Origin: Oppiella nova
Lineage: Eukaryota; Arthropoda; Arachnida; Sarcoptiformes; Oppiidae
DNA: 28,437 nt
Direction: 5' to 3'
Assembly (NCBI GenBank): GCA_905397405.1
Contig: CAJPVJ010000314.1
Location: 1 to 28,437 of the forward strand
Part shown: positions 1 to 12,425 of the stretch, piece after piece
How positions within the stretch are numbered: the first letter of the stretch is position 1
Layout of the letters: each line of letters starts with the position of its first letter
Notes under the pieces: generated by a model
What the model was told of the DNA's origin: nothing
The model's database searches: none
The model's input: the letters and a program-made list of their open reading frames with translations, nothing else
Program-made: the position numbers and the translations under genes

Positions 1-2738
1 AAACTGTAATTAATAAATTAAAACTTTTTATAATTAACTTTTAGTTTTTAATCTGATTTAACTTCATATTCCCTAATAATTACGGTATAACATGTTATAA
101 AAAACTAAATTAACTGTGAAGTGACTATAATTTGTATCATTTAATTATTATTTAATTTTTGTCGTTGACAATAATCATACATTAAATCAGTTAGTATTTC
201 CGATTATTATCACTAATCTGGTTTAAGACATATTATTTATTTGTGATTTCAATTATAAATTAGTATTCTCGAAATATCTTTATATAAAACCACAAAATAA
301 ACTTTTAATATAATTTTCTTGGTTCCACTTGAGGTCTATTGATTTTATTTTGCAATCAAAAAAAGATTTATAGGATTAAAGCCATTCTCCTTTAAAGTTA
401 TTAAATTATTTTCTCTAACTTTGAAATCATTTGAATCAATATTTTTTGTCTCGAAAGTCAAACTTATTTTTGGGAAAAATGAAAATTTAATGCAATTGTA
501 TGTAAATTATGAGAACATATTAAAATGACACAAACAAGCATCTAATGCTGTTTTGTTTGGTTTACTTACTATTGATGTTTAACTGAAATGATGGCAAAGG
601 ACTCAATGGGGGTTTGTTGTTTAATATAATAGTATCAATACATCATAATTAGTTTGTAAAGAGTTCCTATAAATTTTAGTTTATATGAAAAGTGTTTCTC
701 AAGGAAAAAGGATTTCAATGCTTATTCAGTTTTGTCTTTATTTATAACTTTCTAAACTGGTTTGTTTTTATTCTGTATATAAATAAGTTTTTGTATTTAC
801 TTAAATATTATAATTTATAAATATAGTAATTATAACATCAGATAAAACAAATATGAAAACTCCGAATAGTTACAAATATAAATGCTTGATTTAAATTTTT
901 AATAAAATTTATAAATAAAAAATAAAATAAAAATGTGGTTTCGAGTGATTTTTTATTTGACACATTGTATATAATATTATACAATACTTAACCCTTGAAC
1001 TAAATATTTCTTAAGCATACTAATTTTAGTTTGAGACGCAAAATGTTGTATACATTTTTATTACCCTTTATTATTTGAATCATTAATATTTGATATAATA
1101 TTACTTTACAAATAAAGTGATTTAATCTTTGCATTTAATAAATTAGTAATTTGTGGGCTGATTAGTACGAGCCTTATCTCTAAAAATAAACATTGAAGTA
1201 AATAATGATATAAAATGAGTTTGAAAATATCGTATCAGCAGTTTATAGGGATATAAATTACTTAAAATTGCTTTATTATAGATACTAAACACAAAATTGA
1301 TTATACATTTCATTTAAGCCATTATTAGGCATCTTTTCATATCAGACACATTTATCATTACTTTCATAACTTATAGCATACATTGGGATCACTCTCTCCC
1401 TCCAAGAATGTCATAACATATCATTTAAAAACTCTGTAATCAAATTATTATCATTATAGTATATACACACAAATTAATATTTCTCTTGTTTTATATTTTG
1501 ATAATTATTAAACAAAAAATCCTAATAAGCAGATAAGTCAACATACATTATTTTGTAAAATATACTCTATATTTCATTATAAATATAATTATAAAGAATT
1601 GTTGAACATACACTCCAAAGAATTTATTGTTTAATTAAATTTGAAAAAATGATTTTGATTTCAAATGAGAAGCATATAAATTATTCATTAAAGCATGATT
1701 TCAATTAATAGTTAGTTTTCTTAGCGAAAGTTTATTTGAACTTATTTTCAGTCAAAATAAATTTGTAAAAACTTTTGGAATTTTAAAAACAAGAAAAATA
1801 CTGATATATTCCGGTATTTGAGATACTTTTTTAGTCACATTTGACTTTAAATTCAGAATTAGATTAGAAAATAGACGTGAAGTGTTTGAACAAATCGTTA
1901 TTACTATTAGTTATGTGCAGACTATCGGTGCAATACTTTGTGAAATAAGCGATATATCATTTGAAAGGGAATTGCATTCACAATAAACAACAAAAATGTG
2001 TTTCTTTTCTTAAAGGAACTTCACTTTAAATTTAATAATAATCTCAAACTTGAGTTTAGTTGCAATTTAATTTCAAATATATTCAAATCGCGAATTGTTA
2101 AATAAGACTTAAATTATGTATTCAATAAATATTGAAGAATTTAGAGATTTTATTTTTTTAATAATCAATGAATCGTAACTTAAATTAAATAATTTTAACA
2201 AATTATATTTATGAAGTGATATACATTAAACATTGAAATCATCTAATAAATACATTGAAAATGATAATTATATTATAAAATACAATGTTATAATAATATT
2301 AGTGTAAATGGAAATGAATGAGTGATTACTAAATCCAATAATGAGTTTCAAAATTGCATTTTCCGATAGTTTTACAATAAAATTGAGACTACAATATAAT
2401 AATCAAAATTATGACTGATATTTAGGCACAATTAATGATTGTGTTTTATGAATTAATTGTTCAATTTGGTATAATCTGTTATTTTTGTGTGTGAAATTAA
2501 TCTTTTAATTCAAAGTATTATACAATAAAACTTTTTTCATTAATTTTGTTGAATTTATTTAATTTTTATCTTACATTATGTTTATCACAATTCCATCCGT
2601 AATAACGTTATGATTGTTATTATTTAATAAGATATTCTCTAATAAATTATAATAACTTTTTGTCTTTTCAAAAAACCAAAATTATTTTCAAAAAGTTTGA
2701 GCCCTTTTGTGAGTTCAAAATTTCAGTTCAACTTTTTT

Positions 2739-2740
<2 letters not shown>
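1..2740. other. AT-rich flank, no gene seen
   Basis: I found no long ORF, coding bias, repeat pair or RNA gene. It holds scattered A/T tracts and presumably the beat 3' UTR near its right end. Confidence 0.6.

Positions 2741-2774
<34 letters not shown>
2741..2774 (+). repeat. (CT)17 microsatellite
   Basis: Uninterrupted CT dinucleotides just 3' of the beat terminal exon. Confidence 0.98.
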
Positions 2775-2777
<3 letters not shown>

Positions 2778-2870
2778 GTCATATTTATATTCTTATTAAA
2801 TATTAATGTAATCGAAATGAGTTGAATATAACTCTCTGTTTATAATTATATCTATAATAGTAATATGTTT

Positions 2871-2986
2871 TCAGAATAGCAATCGTTTGGAATACAAATG
2901 TTGCCATAAAAGCAATTGAAGTAAAATTGAATAAAACAGTTGATATGCTTTGAAGACTTTTGGCGTCCGGAATGACGATGAAGTGG
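2871..2986 (-). CDS. beat: beat coding exon 14: Ser-rich then hydrophobic C-terminus
   Basis: After acceptor attaatag, the frame set by exon 13 encodes TSSSFRTPKVF, then LFYSILLQLLLW, a short basic end and TGA. Small residues followed by a hydrophobic run could be a GPI-attachment signal, as in some Beat proteins, or a membrane tail. No homology pins this exon. A second frame is also hydrophobic, so the call rests on phase and the splice site. A candidate AATAAA on this strand lies at 2559-2554. Confidence 0.5.
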
Positions 2987-5947
2987 CTATTAATATAAAT
3001 ACCAAACAAACGGTAAGTCAAACACTCGACTGGTTTAGTGGTTTGGTGTTAAACCTTGATTTAGAGGATCAGGGATGTGAAATCGGGATGATTGCTGACG
3101 TCCACCAAACACCAGTTCCTCGTTAGACATGGTGTACATCCGAGATATGGTCGCTTCGGCGCAAACATTACATCACATTTGAGATACAGATACACATCTC
3201 ATGTCATTTAACACATACTCTACTCTACGAGACTATTATTTACTATTTTAAAACAACATCTTATCTTAAATAACATATTTTGTTGCTTCACTTTATATAT
3301 ACTTGTATATACTGTCTACCGTAATACTGAACAAACTCAAATAATATAACATAATATTAAATATTTTGTTTTTATATATTTTGTTATACTCAAACTTTAG
3401 ACTGGAATTTATTTAAAAAACATTAAACTATGTTACGCTATTTTATATAGCATTGCGTTTAGAACATATAAATTATGGCATTTTATAACGACTAACAATT
3501 TGCAAATGACCTACCGGTGCATTTTAATTTCATGTTTCCTGATTGGAAATGTTCTTCAGTCACTGCAAGCAGATATCAAAAGTCAAAATCATTAGCAGAT
3601 TATCTGATAGAAAAATGATCATAAATATTGCTTAACATTTATTTGATATAATAATTATTGTTGATCTAAAATATCCATAAAATATCGACAAATGGTCTTT
3701 ATATCCGTTTAGATTAGTTAATGGTTTGTAATGAATAGGCTATTGAATGCATGGCTTTTTAAAATCCTTTAAAAATGTCTATCTCTATGTGATTAACATT
3801 GATTGAGTCATAAATAGTAATACTATTAAAATTTATTCATGAGATCAAGTCTCTAAAGGTATACTCTTTTCATACTTTATTAAATTCAAGAGATTTTCAT
3901 ATAAAATATTGGATTCAAATTTTGAAAATAGACTTTTTTGAAGAGATTTTATAGTAAATATGTTGTGTATATTCATATTCAAGTCATTTCCATGGGAAGA
4001 GTCAAATGACAAGAATGTATTCCAGATCTATATTCTGTGACAGATTTGACATTAATATAAGCGCTAATCCATACGTCTTTGTCGGCTAAATCTGAGGCAA
4101 TTTTAATGCAATTTTTATTTTTTATTTTATAAGCAAATTAATTTTGGAGACTTAAAATATAAAAACATATCGCATTTTCAGTGTATTATCTGTTTTTTGA
4201 ACAGATATAATATACTAGACATAACATAATATATAAATATTGCTTTAAAATAAAAGCCATTGAATTCAATTGAAAAATCGATTACTTGTAAGAGAAATAT
4301 ATATTTATATATAGTTTTGTATTGAAATTAATGTGACTCTAAGGAAGAATTTGGACTTAAAAATCAGATTTATTTTTATGCTTAAAATGAAATAAACTTT
4401 TCCGACACTATATTCGAGATAATGATGTCTAATATAACTTAATTAAGAAAAAAGTCACTGACGGCAAGCATTCATAGGATTGATAATAAGGTAAATATAA
4501 ATGAATAGCTATAAAAGTATTTAATAATAAATAGTATTCACCGATAAATCTGAGTCCCAGTGATGAGGACTCCAAGCCATTGGAGTGCACTGTTGTCGAC
4601 GATTCAAACTCATATTCACTCTCAGCCTTAATATATGGATATTTGAAAGAGAAAGAAAAATATATGTTAAATACAAATGTTATATAAACGGACGCCAAAC
4701 ACGAAAGCGTTTATTTGAAAAATGAATCGGTTTTTACTTAATTAAAAGTTTAATTTACCGGCTGTTCATTAATATACCAGTGCAATAGTGCGGCTACACC
4801 ATCCATTGTAATTGATTTAAAATGCATTAAATTAATTAAATATTTTGGAGGCAAACACAATAAATGTAAAAATGAATGCAAACCGGGTTTGCTTTTGGCT
4901 GAAGTGCAGTTCAGTTCAACACGACTCCCAATCCCATAATTAGCTCGACTGCCGCTAATCTTTGGCCCTTCGCTCGGAAGCACTGTTTTATACATCAATT
5001 CATTTGTAAGAATCATATCAATTGGAGTCCATTATTAGGTCTTTCAATGTCTTTGCGACAGACATTCAATAAAGCGCTCATTCAATGCAATCTCAACTTA
5101 ATTCCCATTCATTCAGTGATTCGTTGGACTAATTAATCATTCACTTACCGAATACCTGCAAAAAATCATTGAATAACTCCATTGAGAATAAGACAATAAA
5201 ATTTACATATAATGCTAAACGTTTTCAGTTAAATTAGAAATATGTGCAATATGATAATAGCGTAACGTATAATTTATTTAATAATAAGTGATTGTTTTGG
5301 GAAAAGTTATAATTTGAGTGCCACTGAAAAGCCTATTATTATTTCACAGAATATTAAAGTCAACACTAATTCATAGATTTATGTATAGATAAAATGATAA
5401 ATATTTATACATTTGTTAAGGTATTTGTAATAATCTTATGAATTGTTCCGTGGTTTATATAAAAGGTGTCATTTATTTTGCTAATTATGACATCAATTGT
5501 TTGTGAATGAAATAAATTGCTATTTTATTTTGATTAATAATATGAACGTATAGTTAATAGAGAGAAAACAATAATCAATTACGAAGTGATAGATTTGGTG
5601 TAAAATTTTTAATTCAATTAATATGTTATTATCTAAACCCTAACTCTCGGTTTGGGAGCGGAAATGAAACAAAACAGTGTTATTATATGGCAATAGGTTT
5701 TTTCTCTTATTTTTGTTATTACAGAACAGTAGCTAAACTTCGATATTATCGGCTCCAAAGCGAAAGTTTTATCACAAAAACTACTTTTTCTTTTCCATCT
5801 CTTTTCGCAATTCATTTCTAACAAGAGTTTTCTGTAAACGAAAAGCTCTCTCTTATTATAGAGAGAGTTAGTCCACAGCACTGTAGTACTGAACCTTTGA
5901 AATAGTAATGGAAAAGTGCTATAAGTCTACCGTTTTCTAAGCAATGA

Positions 5948-5989
<42 letters not shown>

Positions 5990-8900
5990 GATAGATTTTT
6001 GTATCGAATTATATTTGAAATTCACAAAGAAATAGATCCTTCAAAAGAGATAGTCTTTGGTCAAGACTTCAATATTGTTATACACTTTACTCTAAACACT
6101 GGATAAATATGTTTTTTGTATGTTCTTTATCGCATGTATTCACAAATAATTTTATAATAGTTTGAATGGCGAATGGGAATCTATTTTTCTTTTTTAGTCC
6201 ATAAAATCTATACATTTGTCATATTATTTGTATTTAATATAAAAATCTTTTTCCCGTTAGTCGGGCCATAATGCAATGAAAATGTAGTTTTTCACGAAAA
6301 CTTACTTTCATTTCTTTGAATTCCTCAATTGTCGTGAATTCTATCGCAAAATGAAATTAATATATGAAAGAGAGGGAAACAAGTAATTCAATGATTACCT
6401 GGAGCTTCGGCCGACACTTCACATCTGCAATACAAATAAAAGCTCTTTAATATTAGATTATTTCGGGAATTCACTTAAAATCTATTCAGTTAATTCAATT
6501 CAACGCCTAAATTCTCCAATTTATAACATTAAGCGTTTTTGTAATTATCATAGATTTGTTTTATTGACTCAATCAATAAATATATACCGAATATATTTGT
6601 TATTTTGTAGATCTTGTTGTTATGATTCATAAAAGTAAAAGTTTTTTGCTTATTTATACATATCTTTAGTTTTTGTTATTAGTTTTCTATAAAGAGTAAC
6701 GTAATGTTTAAAAGTAATAAATAATATATTAATCGATAAAAGCTTTTCTCTAATAAGAGATATTTGATTTGGTTTTATATAAGAGTATGCATTCATAAGA
6801 TCCTTCAAAAGAGATAGTCTTTGGTCAAGACTTCAATATTGTTATACACTTTACTCTAAACACTGGATAAATATGTTTTTTGTATGTTCTTTATCGCATG
6901 TATTCACAAATAATTTTATAATAGCTTGAATCGCGAATGGGAATCTATTTTTCTTTTTTAGCCCATAAAATCTATACATTTGTCATATTATTTGTATTTA
7001 ATATAAAAATCTTTTTCCCGTTAGTCGGGCTATAATGCAATGAAAATGTAGTTTTTCACCAAAACTTACTTTCATTTCTTTGAATTCCTCAATTGTCGTG
7101 AATTCTATCGCAAAATGAAATTAATATATAAAAGAGAGGGAAACAAGAAAACAGTGAGTAATTCAATGATTACCTGGAGCTTCGGCCGACACTTCACATC
7201 TGCAATACAAATAAAAGCTCTTTAATATTAGATTATTTCGGGAATTGACTTAAAATCTATTCAATTAATTCAATTCAACGCCTAAATTCTCCAATTTATA
7301 ACATTAAGCGTTTTTGTAATTATCATAATTTGTTTTATTGACTCAATCAATAAATATATACCGAATATATTTGTTATTTTGTAGATCTTGTTGTTATGAT
7401 TCATAAAAGTAAAAGTTTTTTTGCATATTATTTATACATATCTTTAATTTTTGTTATTAGTTTTCTATAAAGAGTAACGTAATGTTTAAAAGTAATAAAT
7501 AATATATTAATCGATAAAAGCTTTTCTCTAATAAGAGATATTTGATTTGGTTTTATATAAGAGTATGCATTCATTTAGATGCTTTATATTATGATATTTA
7601 CTGTAAATCACAACATATTATTATATGAATATAAAAATACAATATAATTCTAATGCCTTATTAAATACATAAAGTTATTATAGAGATATTTCATTTTGGA
7701 TATGAATAAATAAATGTGTGTATAAAATAACACAAAACTTCAATTCATTTAATAGGAATGTGCTTAAGATAAGGATTGCTAGAAAAATGACTGTTTATGT
7801 CAAATGTCAGTTAAATCCAAAAAATGTATTATTTTTCGTATTACAGCTCTATTTTAATTTCCAAATGTTATTCCCATACAAAGGATTGGTCGACACAATC
7901 AAACAAAGCTACAAACAGTGCTATCAAATTGTAATTTATATTCTGATATTCCCTTTGTATTGCAATAAATTTGTAGTGAACGAGTATTTATCAAAAATGA
8001 TGAATAGACTCAACGTATTTGAATCAAAAGGTAATCCTAAGCTTAACTCTAACTCTATTTCTGGAGAATAATTCAAAAGTTTGATTATATAAATGAAAGT
8101 GTTTGACAGATTCACACGTTAAGACACACAGAATATATTATTTGTGCACTTTTTCTCGTTGTAATCGTTTTGTTTAAAGAAATCATTTGTGAGATGTTGT
8201 GATCGGATCGATGAAATTGAATGAAAACATAAATTTATTCCTCTCTGTGGCCGCCCCTCTTGGCTACACTTAATTCACTCAATACTACGAAGATCTTCAC
8301 TAAAACAATAAATCAAAATTTAAAAAGTCGTTTAAAGTTAAGTAAAAATAAATTCAAATAAATTACCATAATTAGTACAAGTATTTGTTTAGTAATTAAC
8401 AGAACAATTTTATAATTAATAATAAGCGAGACAATACCTTTGAATGAGTAAACATAGTCTAATGAAAACATAAATTTATTCCTCTCTGTGGCCGCCCCTC
8501 TTGGCTACACTTAATTCACTCAATACTACGAAGATCTTCACTAAAACAATAAATCAAAATTTAAAAAGTCGTTTAAAGTTAAGTAAAGTATTTATTTGAA
8601 GTCAAAATGGTTTTTATTCTTCTGATACTTCCCTTTGATTTTCTCTAAAATCTTTTTTGTTGTTTTATTTATTATAACAATCTTTATATAATGGAAATGA
8701 ATTCAATCTATGATATAATAACTCCATTTATTACTTAACTCTTTTGTCGGTAAATGTTTTATGTTTTCATTAGACTATGTTTACTCATTCAAAGGTATTG
8801 TCTCGCTTATTATTAATTATAAAATTGTTCTGTTAATTACTAAACAAATACTTGTACTAATTATGGTAATTTATTTGAATTTATAAAAATATTATCATAA

Positions 8901-11381
8901 TAAACAAATTCACTTGAATTTAATAATACAGTTATTAGAAAATCTGTATTTTCATATTGTAAACGTGTTTAAACAGTTAACATTATGAATACAAACATTT
9001 TATAATATTTTACTGTACTGCATTGTAGTTTATATTAATATTATCAAATAATAAAGAGTTTGTTTAATTTGCAAATCACTTTAATCAGCATACTAACTCC
9101 AATTATTTTTACACTTTAATATCTATAAAATTTGCAATTTGTTTAATATGTTTTTCATGTTTAAATAAACTCTGTTTTTTTGTTAATTTACTACTTTATA
9201 GAAAGATCGATATTTTAGTGAAAAAACAGAAAATTAGCAAAGATTTCAACAAATGTCTAAATGATATTTAAGAGAAAGAAATGTTTTATGTTTTATCAGA
9301 TAAATGGAAAGAACATAATATTCACTCATTTATGATATTCCTAAAGGACTGGAAAGGAGTATCTCTTCAATAAAGACATTTATTTGGTTGCAAACAATAC
9401 TCAATAAGTGAACTACACTTCTCTATAATATATTAAATTAGACGAACTGCTGGTCACAGCACTCATGATATGTCTGTCCAAATGGACTCACGACTGATTT
9501 ATGACTTATATATTACACAATTAAATGCCAGATTTATTGCTTAATAATCGTTTTTCTCATAAAACAAGCCTAATGTATGAATTAAGTATAACATTGTATT
9601 GATTACCTGTAAACTCCTGCAGAACTGAGGTTTATGTTCTTCAAGAAGACAGAGTGCGGTCCCGATCGCGACAAATCCACTCTTATGCCCGGCATCGGCA
9701 GGTATTGAGCTGTCGGACCATACAATTCACGTTAATTTTACACTTTTTTTACTTATTTTATTTTATTTATCATTATATATAGACCGGGAGGAAAGTCTGC
9801 CGGAACGTAACGGTAAAATTCTTCATCATTTTTATACCTTTAATGGAAATAAAGTAAATTATATTATTTATTACTTCATTGGTATGATAGGACTCACCAT
9901 TTGACAGAATATAGCTTTTCATTGTCTAATTCAAAACTACAGGTAAGTTCTATACTCTCTCCGGCCTGAGTCTGATCCGGAACATCAATGGCTTGCAATC
10001 TTTTCAAACAAATTAATTTACATTAATGTTTCATATTTTTAAACTAAAAATATATTCAATGTATCAAATTATTAATATTTAATGTTAAACAAAATCAAAA
10101 GTTAATGAATTAATTTTTACATTTCAATTCTTATTCATAAATTGTACACTAGTTTTGACATAGCTCTTAAGGGACATAAATAATTAGTTTGAAAAAATAA
10201 TTTTGAAAATATTTAAATGATTTTATGTTTCACATAACTAGCCCTTGACTTATAATCGCAAACACATCTCTATTATAATACATAATTGAATCACATTTAG
10301 AAAATAAGGACTAAAAGCTCGCAAAAGGCTATTAAACACAACTTATTCAAAGCTTTGGTTTATTTGCAAAAGAGAAATAAAACATTTTTGTTATAATTCA
10401 GAGAATAATTATTATGCGGATCTCTAAAGAGATATTTCACTCAAACATATAAATTGCTCTAAACTTTTAAATTCCAAACTTGTATTAAATTAATAGCGAT
10501 TTTGCAATGAGAGCGTGAATTTCATTATAATCAGAGCATTCAATATAATCAAAGCGAGATTGAGATGAAAAAGTACATTTTATGATAAAACATAAACAAA
10601 TTTATGCTAATTTTTGGTCTATTTATATGTTTTGGTTTAGAGTTTGTCGTCTATAGGCCTGTCGAATGTGTTTCTAATTAATGGAAAAAACTTTTATTTT
10701 GCTTCTTTGAAATTAATTATATTTTTTTCGATATTTCAACACTAGTGTCGATATCTAACAAGTATTTATAGATTATCTTGTGGTACAGCATATGCTTACT
10801 TCCCTACAGAGTTGTCTCACATATAAAACACGCATACAATCTGTCAGTGAAATGTTTGCTCTTATTAATGAAAATTAAAGTTTTCTCTATATTTCTAATT
10901 AGTTTTGAGAACTTTATAGACAATAATAAACAATTGCTGACAAAAAAGCAAAGATTAATCAAATCAATACATGGAAGCAATGTATTTATTATATTTGTTT
11001 TAGTTTTACGGATTATATAATCAAAATCAGAGATTACAATATAAAAAGCATTATATTATTAAAGTATTATATAATACATACCGAAGCGCATGAATCAAGT
11101 GATGGACTAAATAGAAAAGAAAATATTTGTGAGAAAACCAAATCATTTCATTTGAATGTTTAAAATAATTGTTTAATTAAAGTAATCAAAATATTTATAT
11201 AAATGTTTGCATGAATTTGCAAAACAAATGAATTAAAATTTATATTTGTTTTAATTGATTCTTTCTAATGCCTTTAATCCTCTGAGGCTTTGTATTGTGT
11301 TTTATATATTGAACACGACTTATATCTATATTTGAGGCAACAAAAGAAGTTTTCATATCNNNNNNNNNNNNNNNNNNNNNN

Positions 11382-11447
<66 letters not shown>

Positions 11448-11844
11448 CTTTGGCGAGTAATGTAATGTAAATAATGAAGGGTTTGCCTCAAACATGAGTG
11501 CATCCAATGGTTTCTGTTTTATTTAAACTCTTTATTAGGCGAAAGTCATTAAAACAGTAGCGATGCAAATGAAAGGCATAAATAAAGTGCTTGTTTAGTG
11601 AGCACTGACTTTCACTCTCTATTCATATGTTTGGTTTGCATTTGATTTGATGCAAGAGATGGGTTGACACGACTAACACGACCGCAACTCTTCGATTCAA
11701 TGACCAGCCGTTTGACTGATGCAGACATTGAGACAACACAAGACAATAGTGTTCACTAAATTTAGCACAAAAGCAAACTAATGAATCTCTCAGACATTAG
11801 CCCTGTTTTCATAGCATTGTCTTCACTCCACTCCTATCCTATCC

Positions 11845-11879
<35 letters not shown>

Positions 11880-11901
11880 CTCTACTCATTCACTCCAACC
11901 N

Positions 11902-11940
<39 letters not shown>

Positions 11941-12385
11941 CATTCACTCCAACCTATGTTTCCATTGCTTTTCGCGCCTCACTTGCGATACAAAGACTTA
12001 TTTTGAGATGATTTCAGTGAACACAACACAACCCATACTCTGATTGTATGGACTGATATGACACACGCAACAAGAATTTGAGACCACATTCAGTCTTCAC
12101 TCAGTTGTTAACTTGAAAACTTTTAGACTCAACCGAATAAACGACAAAATCTGATTTCAATTCATCCCTACAATCATTGCAATCAAATCCTAACTCACAA
12201 TCAAATGAGTACTTGTGTTCATATGTTATGCTATTTTTAATTCTTGAAAACACTACAAACAGCAAAGATATACTGTGTATGATATATCTAATTTGCTGTA
12301 AATTTTTATTGTAAAATAAAATACTAAACAGATCCACATTTTTAGCTGAGAGTTATTGTAAGAGCGAGAGACTGTGATAAAGATC

Positions 12386-12425
<40 letters not shown>

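Larger units (their letters stand above)
6034..7574. repeat. tandem duplication, two ~770-bp units
   Basis: Unit 1 is 6034-6797 and unit 2 is 6798-7574, head to tail with no spacer. By eye they differ by a dozen or so substitutions and a few small indels (the largest about 11 nt near 7148), so roughly 97-98% identity. Each unit carries one identical copy of beat exons 6 and 7. The junction follows attcat at the end of each unit. It may be a recent duplication or two alleles joined by assembly. Confidence 0.95.

Noticed and set aside
5633-5881. 82-codon minus-strand ORF in the Beat intron
   Set aside because: Does not resemble any Beat segment, and the required linker exons are found elsewhere.
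11274-11507. Minus-strand ORF across the CT tract
   Set aside because: It reads poly(Arg-Glu) through the microsatellite and the N gap; no real coding signal.
11781-12011. Plus-strand ORF rich in Ser-Leu
   Set aside because: Product of the duplicated (CT)n tracts; crosses an N.
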